Shown here: positions 9,601 through 22,100 of the stretch, one piece after another
Numbering within the stretch: position 1 is the stretch's first letter
How the letters are laid out: each line of letters starts with the position of its first letter
Origin: Rhynochetos jubatus
Lineage: Eukaryota; Chordata; Aves; Eurypygiformes; Rhynochetidae
NCBI GenBank assembly: GCA_027574665.1
Contig: CM050650.1
Span: 50,451,304 to 50,515,303 of the forward strand
DNA: 64,000 nt
Direction of reading: 5' to 3'
The notes under the pieces: model-generated
Databases searched by the model: none
What the model saw: the letters and a program-made list of their open reading frames with translations, nothing else
Told to the model about the DNA's origin: nothing
Position numbers and translations under genes: made by a program

Positions 9601-12600
9601 TGACTGAAGTATCTTTATACTGAAAATATAATAGAGAAAAAACCATAGAGTCCATCACTCACTGTAATGAGTAGGTAGAATTATAATTTGTAGTTTGGTC
9701 ATGGTAATTTGCATTCCTCGCTTAACCCTAGTAGTTACAGGTTCCTTACTAGAAATAGTGAAGAACAAAGGTTTGCAGATCTAAAATTAGTATCAGACAA
9801 CTGGTGCATCAGTGCACTTATAGCTTCCAATGACTAAACAAAAGAAAAAGAAATATAAAAATAAGATATTACTGTCTTTTTTACTGTCTAATTTATTTGA
9901 AACGTTCCAATTATTACAATTTACGTAAATGAGGAAAAGTTAAATTATTTCGTTATAATAATAAAGATGCATTAGTTATACTGTTAAATGTCAAGTACCT
10001 TACAGTAGAGAAGCATTTTGATGCATACACATATCTAAAAGAAAACACTAATGCATTTATCTCTGTTGAAATGTATAGTTTGCTCTAAGGTATGGAGCTG
10101 TTCCTGTTTGGGAATGATTTAAAGCAAACTTTTAAAATCACTGTCTTCTAGTTAGCAATTTTGGCAAGCTAAATCTGGAAGTCCAACTGGTAAACATTTG
10201 TTTAACAGTATATCAAAGCTGTTTTGGTTGGTTTGGTTTTTTTGGTTGGTTGGTTTTTGGTTTTGTTTTTTTACTGTGACGTTTACTGGACTGCTACTAG
10301 AGGAATATCCGAATAATTATTGATCTTGGAAAACTGGTTTGTTTCTTGAAAAATATAAACATATGAAGGAGAAAAATAAAGTGTATGCATTATATAAATA
10401 ACTAGGCAAAGTAATTTATTCTTAACTGTTGGAATTGTAGATCGGAATTTGCATAATTAGTTGTTAATCAAAGAGTGGAACTTCAATCCCTTCTGGGCTG
10501 CGGGGTGGTTAAAAAAGGATTTCATTTACTCTTTTAGTTTTGTCTAGTTGGCAAGAATGCCTCAGCTGTGTTCTGTGAGTGATTGTAGTTTCCATAATTG
10601 ATAGTTATGTTAGAGTTCTTATATTGCAAAAGCAATAATTAAGATTTAAACTCTAATACATGGATGGTGAGGTATTGTTAGAAGCAGATGCCCTAAATTA
10701 GACATGGCTTCTACAGAATGGATCATTAAAAAATGCTAATTGCTTTCTATATCAAAAATCATTATTGCATCATTTTAATGCTTGTCAGAGTATATGCCCA
10801 GGGCTACATTGTTTTTACACAGCCAAAGCAAATTCTGATGCAAGTATGACTGTTTTCAATATTTTCAACTTCCACTTTTAGAGCAGTACAGTGTGCATGG
10901 CTGTAGCTTTTATTCAGTCAGCTTTTGTTTGGGAGGTGTCTCTTCTTTACAGAATTCAGAGGTAGAAGGTATCCTTTGCAATTCAGACCATTAAGCGTTG
11001 TGAATACTAAATGCATTTTCTCTGGTGAGGTTGAAAAGATGTGAGAGAGATGAACAATACTCAGGGGGAAACATACTCCAGTTAATAATAACTGGCAGCA
11101 GTAAAATTGGTACAGCAATTTGTAGGTAATTAACCAACAGGACAAAAAGACCATATGGTCAGGCATTATGCATTATTTACTTTTCTGCAAAAAAATGTTA
11201 CAGACTAGGCCTTTTGGCTAATTAACTTAATGTTATTTTATTTATGCGGTATATTTGATACTAAAATAAAGTGTAATTTGTAAATTAATATAAATATGTC
11301 AACATGCTTTGGTTATTTTTGGCTATGTTTTCTCTTCCAGATGGAAAAGCTCATGTAATTTCATTCTTGCATCTGATTTTAGGTAGCAGTATATTTTTAG
11401 GTTTGTTTCTAGTATGTTGGCATTGACTAAAATCACAGATCTGCATATTACCGCGATAATTTCATGATTTCAATATTACAATTATTCACAATTTTACAGC
11501 TGATTTATAGAATTGTAGGCAATTGCAATATAACTCCTGATCATGACTAAAGGGGAATGCAGAAGTCTAATGTCAGAAAAATATATATGTTTTCAATGGA
11601 GATAATGAATTTAGAACAGATAATTGTCATGTAACTGTGTTACAATATTGGCAGCAAGAAAGAAGTCTTTCTCAAACATCCACTTGTTATGTACGTTTCA
11701 CAGAGCCTTCTATTTAAGTGGTCTCTGGGGGTGTTTAGGTGTTTCTGTGTCAGCTTTGCTGTTCTAACGTCTGCAGGTTAGTTATTTGAGAAGACATGAC
11801 TTGGTTGAGCCAGAACAGCAGCAGATTAGCTATGCATATATAACTGCAGGACCAGGTCTCACTCAGGTCATTGGATGTTGACATGCTGTCCTCTTCCAGT
11901 CATTACTGACTCTTTCAGAAAAGCACCTCCCTGCTTTACATGAGATTTCAAGACATCCTGTCACATAGCCAGTTCTGGAAACACTTTTTCTAGCCTGGTC
12001 TCCATCATGGAATGGTGTGAGGCCCAAAGAGCCACGGTGAGCTGGTATGCTGGGTTGCATAGTATTCTCAGTAGGACTAAACAGGCTGGGTGCCAACATG
12101 ATGTTGTCAGAGTTGTACTGTTCCATGTGACATACGTTAGACAACTTTTGCATATCTTAAGCTCTCCGAGATCAAGAGCAGTTTTTGGGCAGGATTAGTA
12201 GTGAGCACAGGGAGGGATCGTGTTCTTAAAAACTAGTGAAGGGAGTTGAAGACACAAGGCAATGTCCATCTTTGTTGAAATGGGTATCACTAGGTCTACT
12301 TACTGTTGTAATGACACATCTATGACTAAATTATATTGGAATGCAAATGCTGTGTGAACATTGTCCTGAAACTCTTCACAGAGATGAAAGCAAGGATGAG
12401 TGAATGTAATGAATACTATGTGGGCCAAATAAAACCTTTGAAAGTAATGAAAGAAAGCTTAAGAAATGAGACTGTCAGCAAAAGAGGAAAGATGACATTA
12501 AGTGTGGATGGGAGGTTGAGGGAGAGATAAAGAAGAAACAGAAGAAATTGAAGAGAAAATTGGAGTTTAAATACAACCACCATAGAAAATAAAGGTATTT

Positions 12601-14387
12601 CAGCTAAACTAACTTCCTTATGTTATACTAGACCTGCAATTCAGTATTTTTTTTTTTACCAATTTTCAGAATAGACATTTTAGAAATGTTATTCTATTTC
12701 TTAATCCCTAATCAATGGACAGGCTTAATTTATTAATTAATTTTCAACACATGGGCTTCCATCTTGTTGCCTCTTTCATTTAGCTAGCCCAAATCTCTAG
12801 ATCTTGCCATCAGCAGATGCCCAGCTGGGATCTCCATGTCATTAAACTTCCAAGAGTTGCCTTTTGCATGTGTAAACACAAGTACTTAAAGCACGTAAGA
12901 GTAACCAGCTGAACTTCATCTTGGGCTGACAGAGTTCACCTACCAGAATCTTCATAAAAATACTTCAGTACTTAATGCAAGCTGCTCTTGTGCTTTGACA
13001 GGCTCATACCTGCGGACACACTAATGTAACTCACTGAGAAGGAATTTGAGACATTTGTCATGATAGAAATGCTTATTGAGAAAAACTTTGTACTTTGCTG
13101 AGGAATGACAGGCCCTGAGCAGTTTTTTGATGTTCAGTTACACAGAGCTTCCAGATGGTCATTAGATTCTGATGGAAGTCTGAAGGATTTGCTACTTGAC
13201 TGTGGATGAAAAATGTAATAAAATAGAAACCTATGAAATGAAATACTTAATTTTCAAAATTAATCTACTAAACAGTTGTGTTTAAAACAGTTCTGTTCAA
13301 AACCAGCATACTTTAATTGAGACCACATGATCATTTATTATAAGAAATGTTTTCTTTTAATGATCTCTGAATATTGCCATTGTGTTGAAACACATCTGAT
13401 TCTTATCCTCTTTCTTGAGAAGTGATAACTGATTTTTCAAGTCTCAGGTAATAAAATCTGTGAAATAATGGAATCTTTATTATGGCTAGTAAGATTATTG
13501 TAAAACAAACAAAAAAACTTGCATCAAGTAGCATTTCTATTATATTTAAGCTCTATTTGAGGAAGAATTGGGTTTTTTGTGAAAACACTTTAGTCTTGTG
13601 GTCTGAACTAAATTGTTGTGTATTTGCTTTCTCCATTACCATCATTGCTACTGCAACTCCTGCTAATAAATTCATTTATTTCCATTAGAGAGAGCTTGGG
13701 AACCAAAGTTGGAATCAATTTTGTGCCTGACTCTCAGTAACTGTGATGGGAGAGTACAAGAGAGAAAGAGAGCACAAGTTCTCAAATCCGTACTGTTTGC
13801 CAGCTGCACGTCAGAAGGACACAACAGGTGTAAGTGAGTTAGAAAAGGAAAAGAGATGCAGGATAAGCAAACAGGAATGCTTTCGAGGTAAACCAGAGGA
13901 TCCTCATTATGCCTCATGCTTGTTCAGCCAGTGACAGGCAACAGTCCTGGGTAAGGGATTGCAGTGAAGTTACAGTTTAAAGGGAAATTTAACAGCACAT
14001 AAGGCTTTGTGATTTCCAGTGACAATGTTTTTTCAAACATGGGAAGACATGGGAGAAAGCATGACAGTGGCAGAAAAGTGCAGGCATTTCGTGTTGGTGG
14101 TGGTGGTAGAGTGAAAGTAGGTATTGGTGACTTTTTAGAGAGGGATTAAGTAATTCAAGTCTTAAAATGAGAATGGACTCTTGAGCTACGTATGTCTTAG
14201 AGTTATTTAGATTTTTAGATACAAATCTCTCATGCATTTATAGCATGCTTCATCCTGTAAATTCCTTTGCCTATCAACTCTGTGATCAGCTTTGCATAAT
14301 ATGTAGATGCATCAAGACCCTGAGTATTTCTGACTGGATACAGCAGTCATAAAACAACCTTATATAAAAATACCTGTTATAGTTTAA
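9601..14387. other. Gene-free AT-rich region
   Basis: No gene or repeat family is identified over 4.8 kb. Landmarks are a T/G-only patch at 10221-10272, a T run near 12649-12657, a purine-rich stretch at about 12465-12570, and a TGG repeat at about 14095-14107. The open frames are short and show no recognisable domain. Confidence 0.4.
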
Positions 14388-14446
14388 CATAGAATCATAG
14401 AATCTTTTAGGTTGGAAAAGACCTTTAAGATCATTAAGTTCACCTT
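14388..14446 (-). mobile_element. CR1 3'-terminal stub (~58 bp)
   Basis: The plus strand reads CATAGAATCATAGAATC, then TTAGGTTGGAAAAGACC, then TTTAAGATCATTAAGTTCA. This is the reverse complement of a CR1 3' end with two terminal octamers. Similarity stops after about 58 bases, making this an extremely 5'-truncated insertion or a remnant of a larger one. The tail type matches the copy at 17532. Confidence 0.85.
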
Positions 14447-17400
14447 TCCGTGCAGAAACATGATATGTTATACTGTCAATTTTATGCTAATTACCTTTCC
14501 CCCCAAAACTGTGAGTTAGAGTTCAGAACCAGACAGCCAATTACTAAACACTTACAGGTTACAGACACATTTGTGGAAATGACTTTATGCTCCAAAGACA
14601 TTAATATTCAAAATGACAAATACAGAATAGTGAATGCACCCAGGGACTTTTTTTCTCCCCTTATCTGAGAAGTAGAAATAAAGTAAGGGGTCATTTAGCA
14701 TTGTACTGTTCTCTTTTCAGTCTTGTAATCAGGAAATAGAAGTTCTTTGCAAAAAATGAACCAGATGTAATTCATACATAGTTATGGCAATCATTTTTGC
14801 AGTGTGATATAATTTTGTTGGAGACAACCTTCTCATTTTCACTGCATTACAAGTAAAGGGAACATGTTGCATTTCTAAGAGAGAATGTCTGTAACTGTTC
14901 TTGCCTGTATAGGTATCCTGTTGTTGTTGTTGCCTTGTGGCAGACAAAGAAGTAACACTCTTGAACCAGGATGATACGGAATAGCCTAAGTGTGCATTGC
15001 GGTCCAAAAAAGCTTACAGTCTGAAAGACCTACTTGTGAAGCAGTTGTATGCAGGCAATAGACCTGTTGATAAGCTTTGGCTATTGCTGCAACTGCTTTT
15101 AACTTCCTCTCTGTGTGCAATGTAAAACCTCAGAGAAAATACATTGATACTATTTTAAGACTTTAAGTCATAAGTCAAAAAAAGTCTGGGCCAACAGAAG
15201 TTGTCTATTTATCACATTCAGATGAGATGTCCACACCTGAAATGTTCGTAGCAACTATTGTTTCACTCAGCTTCTATCCATGCATAATTAAATCTGTTTT
15301 ATTTAAAGCTCTTGATAGCATGTGTTTGTATGTCAACTATGATTACAGATTACATGTGGTGAGAGAAATAAACATATTATGAGCTATTGGATATAGAGCT
15401 AGATGCCAACATGGCTTTAGTATATGTTTACTCACACCAAAATGCAGAAAATTGTCCTAATGTTATCTAAAACCTTTGAATTCTGAAGAGAGACCCTGTC
15501 CATACTTACCCAGCAAAGAGGGCAAATCATAGGTTAGGACTCCGTGTTACAAACGATAGTGATAGAAGTGAACGTTCAGTTATTTTGAAATAATAAGATG
15601 AGCTTCCTTGTTATACAGAACACAGAACTCAGATCACATTGGTTTCAATTCATATATTTTATATAGTACATGAATATTTTTTCAGGTTTGAGCCTCGAGC
15701 AAAAAGATACTGTTCTGCAATAGTGTCCTAGAGTCACAAATACTAAAAAATCACTACAGGTACATCTGCTAATTAGTGTTCTAAGCTCTGAGAGGGAAAA
15801 ATGCTTCAGGACTTGGGGGGGGGGGGGGGGGGGGGGAAGGTGAAAAAATGTTACACTCTTTAAGACATGTACTTTATATAGTAGGCATAATAAAAGCAGG
15901 TAAACCTAAAATTTTTAGTTGTAGATACAGATTGATTTTAAGGAGATACTGAAGATTCCTCATAACAAAATATAATCTGTACAGAAATATGAGAAGACAA
16001 CTGTAAGATGAACTATAAATAAACTTTATCTAGAGCAAGTTATGACACAATTGCAGAAACTACTTCTGGGTCTCTGGAGGCACAATCTGTTCCCCTTCAT
16101 TAATCAGAGATCACAAGAAAGGGTAGTGCTTAATTACACTGTTTGCTCTTCTTTCTTATATAATAATTTCCAAAACTTTGATGTTATCGTAGTGCAACAT
16201 ATATACCATGACAAAATTACTGATTCTGTCTTTGGGGTGTTTACACCTACAAATGAGAGAAAGTGAATAGTTACAGTTCACATAGCGAATATGCTTACAC
16301 TGCTGCACTGATGAGAGCTGATAGGATAACTTTTTGTTGATCAAATCATACTCTATTAAAAATAACATGGGGCAGGAAAGAAATAGCAGGTGCTATATGG
16401 TGAATGATGTTGAAATTGAGACACAGCTTTCTGTAAAGTAATATTAACTGTATAAATGTGTGTAGATAAAAGATACATGTGCAGGTCTTTAGTGTCTCAA
16501 AAATACATAAATTATAGTTTTATGGCTATGTATATGACTAATGTATTTAAGGTAACAGTACAATTATCTGTCATGTTAGTTTAGCTATAAGAATTGGATT
16601 TACATAGAATTTTATCTTAAAAAATTACATTCCTTATAATTAGAAACCTTTCTTTTAAACTATATTGTGGAATCCTTTCTACAGGAAGCACCGTGAGGTC
16701 TTTGCCTGAAAAAAATGCTCAAGATTTCATTTAATTCTTTAAGTTAGATGAGGCTTTCTTATAAAAAAAATTTGGGTACAGGAGGCAGTCATAACAGTTT
16801 AACATTCCAAATCAAATATATCTGATTATACAATTTTATTGAATGTCTTGTGGAAAGTAATTATTATAGATGATGGTGCATAAGGAACATTTCCCACAAA
16901 TAGGCAGAGAAATCAGTCAAACGTAGCAGCATCACAGCGGGATGTTGACCAGTATGTCATGCCTGAAATTCTTCACTTCTTACTTAGTCTTCAATATAAA
17001 GCCATTTTTTTAGTCTGAGATTTATGGAATCCTGAATACAGGCAGTCCATTAATTTAATAACTTCATGAAAAAAAAGTCTGTTAAATAAAAGTTCCCTAT
17101 GTTATATATAAATAGTACTTCCTCCATTCTTCAAAATCTTTTCCTGCTTTTGATGTTTGCAATCTTTAATAGGAAAGGCTAAAACAAATTTTCAATATAA
17201 CATTGTCAAACACAAAGAACATTGATCTGAATATGACAGCCAATGTATTGGAACTGCCAAAACAGTGAATCGGTGCTCCTTATAAGTATTGAAATGTCTC
17301 AGAAGTGATGTACTTCATTATTTTGAAAGCATGTTTTTTATAATACCCAATTCTCCTTCAAATCTCCTCAATTGTTTGAATTACTTTGAAAGAAAGTAAA

Positions 17401-17531
17401 AGTAGACATGTATTCTCAGAATACAAAAAGGATTGAAAATGGAAAAATTGTCTTTGTCTGAATTCTGAAATGCTCTCATGGAAAACTCGCATCACTGTCG
17501 AGTAAAATTCATGCTGAGCTTATGAAACCAA
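14447..17531. other. Gene-free AT-rich region with a G22 run
   Basis: No gene or repeat family is recognised. A GTT repeat occurs near 14921-14932 and a run of 22 G at 15815-15836. Otherwise AT-rich. Confidence 0.4.
15815..15836 (+). repeat. Poly(G) tract, 22 bases
   Basis: An uninterrupted run of 22 G in otherwise AT-rich sequence. Run length in an assembly is unreliable at such tracts. Confidence 0.9.
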
Positions 17532-17623
17532 ATAGAATCACAGAATCATAGAATTGTTTAGGTTGGAAAAGACCCTTATGATCATCAAGTCTGACCATTA
17601 ACCTAACACTGCCAAGTCCACCA

Positions 17624-17941
17624 CTAAACCATGTCCCTAAGTACCACATCTTCACAGCTTTTAAATACCTCCAGGGATGCTGACTTACCCACCTCCCCGG
17701 GCAGCCTGTTCCAGTGCCTGACAACCCTTTCAGTGAAGAAATTGTTCCTAATATCAAATCTAAACCTCCCCTGATGCAACTTTCCCTCGACCACTAAGTG
17801 GGTGTCCTTGTCAGAGAAGGAGATCAGGTTAGTCAAGCAGGACCTGCCTTTCATATACCCATGCTGACTTCTTTGAGAATAAAAAAACCCCATAATTTCA
17901 TGATCACTTTGCCCAAGATGGCCTCCAACCATGTAATCCAC
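17624..17941 (-). pseudogene. CR1 ORF2: endonuclease tail joined to RT fragment and C-terminus
   Basis: One open frame crosses three ORF2 regions that are far apart in intact CR1. GGHLGQSDHEIMGFF is the endonuclease end. SQHGYMKGRSCLTNLISF is the start of the reverse transcriptase. KLHQGRFRFDIRNNFF and VVRHWNRLPGEV are the C-terminal end. Both joins keep the frame, although the enzyme core is lost. The frame ends at the TAA codon at 17621-17623 or close to it, about 90 bases from the 3' tail. The in-frame state may be chance, because the copy also has disabling changes upstream. Confidence 0.8.
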
Positions 17942-18726
17942 CCCAGTCCTTCTCTGTTCACAAACAGGTCGAGTGGGGCCCCTTCTCTAGTTGGCTCACT
18001 CACCAGCTGTGTCAGGAATTTATCTTTCACACGCTCCAGAAACCTCCTAGACTGTTTCCACTCTGCAGTACGGTATTTCCAGCAGACATCTGGTAAGTTA
18101 AAGTCCCCCATGAGAACAAGAGCAATCATAAGACTTCTTCCAGCTGCTTATAAATAAAATATTTTGCCTACCTCCTCATCCCGGTTGGGTAGTCTATAAC
18201 AGACTCCCACTATGATATCTACCTTGTTGGTCTTCCCTCTGATTCTTACCTGTCTGGTTAACCTGTCGTCACCATCATTAAGTTCTAGACAGCCAAAACA
18301 CTCCCTAACATAGAGGGCTACCCCACAGCCCCTCCTTCCTTGCCTGTCCCTTCTGAAGAGTTTATAGCCATCCATTGCAGCACTCCAGTTGTGCAAGTCA
18401 TTCCACCATGTTTCCGCGATGGCAACTATATCATAGTTTTCCCACTGTGCAATGGCTTCCAGCTCCTCCTCTTTGATGCCCATGCTGTGTGCATTGGTGT
18501 AGATGCACTTCAGTTGGGCTACTGATCCCGCCACCTTTTTTTGGCGAGAAACCCTAATTCTTACATGACCATACTTAGGCACTTCCGTGGTTTCTAACAC
18601 ATCAGTAGTCCTTGCATCGTTTCTGCTGCATGGATCTTCATCCCCTACCTCTGCTGAGACAGCCAACTGATGGACCTCACTAGTACACCATCCCTTAAGT
18701 GCTACCCCTAGGCTTATCTCTAGCAA
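17851..18726 (-). pseudogene. CR1 ORF2 apurinic-like endonuclease domain
   Basis: The domain nicks target DNA to prime LINE reverse transcription. Recognisable order: LKCIYTNAHSMG (N-terminal strand), IVAIAETWWND (the catalytic-Glu motif ETWW, kept), DGYKLFRRDRQGRRGCGVALYV, DIIVGVCYRLPN, then MGDFNLPDVCW (the GDFN motif, kept), LVSEPTREGAPLDLFV and SDHEIM (the SDH motif, kept). A stop at 18145-18147 separates IFYL from the GDFN part, and frame changes follow near 17940. The upstream frame is open to about 18726 with no ATG, consistent with the ORF1-ORF2 junction. The main catalytic motifs survive, but the reading frame does not. Confidence 0.87.
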
Positions 18727-18756
18727 GTCTGATTTTATTCCTTTCCCCCTTCGAAT

Positions 18757-19110
18757 CTAGTTTAAAGCTCTTTGAATGAGCCCTTCTAACTCCTGTGCAA
18801 ATATCCTTTTCCCCCTTTGAAATAGGTATATCTTGTCGGTTGCCAGCAGGCCTGCTGCCATGTAAAATGACCCATGAGCAAAAAACCCATAATGTTGCCA
18901 GTGACACCAGATTTGGGGCCAGGTATGGGTCTTCTGGCTCTTCCTGATCCTTCCCCCATTATTCTCTGCAACTGGAGGGATAGAGGAGAATGCTACTTGT
19001 GCTCTTGATCCCTTAACCAGTCAGCCCAAGGCCCTGAAGTCTCTCCTGATTGTACTTGGACTTGTTGCAACTTCATCGCTGCCTACCTGAAAAATTAATA
19101 ATGGATAGTA
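18757..19110 (-). pseudogene. CR1 ORF1 C-terminal esterase-like (SGNH hydrolase) remnant
   Basis: CR1 ORF1 proteins carry an esterase-like domain of uncertain role in retrotransposition. In the frame ending at the TAG 18757-18759 the last ~60 codons are open and read WCHWQHYGFFAHGSFY, then GLLATDKIYLFQRGKRIFAQ and ELEGLIQRALN. This matches the C-terminal end of avian CR1 ORF1. The catalytic Asp-x-x-His motif appears as D-K-I-Y, so the His is replaced by Tyr, one transition away. Upstream of about 18940 the similarity continues through frameshifts. ORF2 begins about 30 bases after the ORF1 stop, the usual close spacing. Confidence 0.7.
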
Positions 19111-19165
19111 ATCTGAGGGCTGGACCAGAGTAAGTTTTCTCTTCACATCTTTAACCCAATACAAT

Positions 19166-22100
19166 GAATTGTGCCCAGAGACAGGTTTTCTAATCATAGG
19201 AGCAGATAATTGAAATATGTATTAAAGTGGAAATGCCACTGCTGCACTGGTGTTTCCACCTTATTACAGTATTCTTAATATTAAAACTTGCCAAGGTACA
19301 GACAGGCAATAGTTTATAAAAGTTTTCACTTTCAGTCCATTGCTTCTAGTTTATTTTAGATTAGGATTAGCTAAAGTTACAATCTAGTAAATGAATTTCT
19401 GAATTAAGGGCTTTGTTCAACTCAGTGACACTAATAGCAAAGCATCCACAGTTTAAGTGATGGACACCTTTAATAAATAGCTTCCCTTATTAAAGAAATA
19501 AAGGTGAAAAAACATAGCTGTCATCTTATTGGTAAGGTCAGTAGAACAGCAGAAGAATCTAAATTGAGACTGTCACCTTTTCATGAGGTAGCAGCTGCTT
19601 TTTGAGAAAGATTTAGAAGAATTTATAGAGACTGTTGAAGACAGACAGGCACTTGCTTCAGACTGGCTTCAGCTATGGGAGATGAATAAGGTATAGGCCA
19701 AAATTCACATCATAATATTAGTATAGCCCGGAACCCAAAGTGGTAAGTTCTGCCTCTCAGTTTAGTGCTACAACAGATGCATATAGTTGTTTCTTTAAAC
19801 TTTTCTTCACATCCTTTATGTTAAGACTCAAAAGGAATCAGCAAGTGCTGCAATTATGAGAGTCACCTTCAACAAGGGCTTTAAAAAAATCTCACCAATA
19901 TTTGTAAGTCCATGAAGAAGCAGTCTACATCTAAGTTCCATGCTTCTGTCTTGCGCTTTATTTCCTGACCTAAATTTTTCTTGCCGTTTCTGTCCTCTCT
20001 GTGCTCCCAATTGTGTCTGATTTTTGTAGACCCTCAGCCCAGGATCTACGTACTTCATACTGTTCGAAGACTCTGGCCCACTCTTTGTTGGCTTCCCAGT
20101 ACAGCTAGCTTTGTGGCTGCTTCTCCTTTAGGTTGCTGGCTTAGAACAGAAGCAGTTATACTTACGAACATAATAGTGTGGAGAAACTTGATCTGAGATC
20201 TATGCCTTTATGACTGGAAGGATAAAAGGAGAAGGTTCTTCAACCATGGAGATCTGGTCTTTCTTACATGGTAGACTTATGAACATATTCACGCTTGTAA
20301 ATGATTCTGAGACATCCAGGCAAGTGTTCACTAGGTCAGGTCCTAAGTTGGTTTGTATCACTGTGGCTTGACCAGCATAAACGAAGGTATGTTGATTTAC
20401 ACTGGGTTTAGATGAGGCATTTTGTGACTGAAGAACCAAAACAGAGTTGCACAGGAAATAGATCATTACAGCTCTTGGCGTGGGTGATGAAAGTAATAAG
20501 TCTTCCCTGTCATTTCTGAGTCAATCCAGGTAGATTTCATCCAAAAGCACTTAGCATTTATTGTGTCAGAGTATAGCAGACTCTTTTAAGGTTTCTGATA
20601 TAAGAAAAATTAACAATCTTTACAGATAACACTGCCCAATTAAACTGCTTTGGTGGCAGTTTGAGTAGAAAGCAAAGCAATATAAATAAGGGTGGACTAT
20701 GAACTACTGTCATGCCAAGTAAGCAGTCCTTCCGTACTGTAGCTGGTAGACTGATAGAAAGAGGTTTGTAGTGCCAATTATGAATCCATTCACAGACATG
20801 GAAGAGTTGAGTCTCCAGATTTTTTAATTTGATATCTTTCATATCCAACAATAAGAATAAAAAACAAATACAAAATTATTTTATCTGTTTGTAATATTTA
20901 CTTTTCACTTAGTGGTCCACAGCCACAAAGATATTTTGAGTACTGTGTGGTTCAGAGAACAATATATTACTCTTTTCACAACAACTGTGTTCGCCTCCAT
21001 AAAAAAGGAAAATATGTCTGAATGACTTGAGGCAACAAAGAGAGCATATAGCAAAGCAACAACAGAAATAAAAAACAGCATAACTCTACTCAGTTTATAA
21101 ATAAACTAGCATGCAGTGCTCATTTTCGTAGGCTGTTTTGTCAAGTTGTTACTTGAATTCAAAATTTACTTGTTTTTCCCAACATATCTTTCTGAAAAGT
21201 TTAATACTAGGCAGATATAATCATCACTACGATGCTGTTTGCAGTTTGAAAGGTTGCTTGACATTAAAGAATCATAAAAACAAACATGAAATATTTCACT
21301 CAAGAAGGATGTTCTTTTTGAAATATGCTTTTTAATACTCCTAGTGGTTACGTGCTGAAAACAGTTTCTTACATAAACTGCAGGTGTCTAATGTTAAATA
21401 ATATTCATCAAAATTCATTGTGATCAACCGATTTTTCAGACACATCTTTTTACTGTGATAGTAATTTTCAAACTTTTTCATTTGACAGAAGGCTACTTCT
21501 TTTTTAATGATGAATGCTAGCATTCAGTTCTTATTAAATATTTGGAGACGTATTCTTTTATATTCTGAGTACTTGGCTTATGTGAATTTATGATAACTAC
21601 ATGAATTCTTCAATGAAATTGTGCATTAATATAGCATATAGCTTCAGAGGCAGTGTAAGCAGAAATATTTTGTTTGGGGGTTTTGTCTTTAAAATTAAAA
21701 GTTGAATTTTTCTCCCACCCAAGATGAAACTTTAAAAAATCCGATTTTTCAGTTTATGAGGATGCTAGCAGGTTGGGTGTAGAATAAAGCCTGAATCTCA
21801 AACCCATGCTGCTTCTCCTTTTCTTAAAATGAGAAAAGTTTGTTATTATTATTGTTCCTCTAAATTCTTTGGAAAACCTCCCTCCCTTTTCCTGCAAATA
21901 GAATCCACATTCTGTATTTCTGTTCATAGCAGTATTTCTGCTCATGTTTCCAGAAGACTTTTGCCACCATCCAGGTGACAGAACAGAGTACCAATGTATT
22001 TCATATATAAACTAGTGTGCCTAATTGTTACTTTGAATTCAAGAGGTCTGTCATTCTGTGAGTAAGACCAAAGTGTGATTTCACTATAGATTAAGTAAAA

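Larger units (their letters stand above)
17532..19165 (-). mobile_element. CR1 LINE spanning ORF1 end to 3' tail, with two internal deletions
   Basis: The most complete CR1 in the window. Minus-strand order is: ORF1 esterase C-terminus (about 19110-18757), ORF2 endonuclease (about 18726-17880), a short RT N-terminal piece (about 17877-17795), the ORF2 C-terminus (about 17785-17624), then the 3' UTR and tail with ATTCTATG and ATTCTGTG octamers at 17532-17551. Most of the RT, including the YADD box, is absent. The 5' end fades near 19165. This is a non-autonomous relic. The 3' end type (ACCTAAACAATTC, GTCCACCACTAAACCATG) differs from those at 889 and 9264. Confidence 0.93.
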
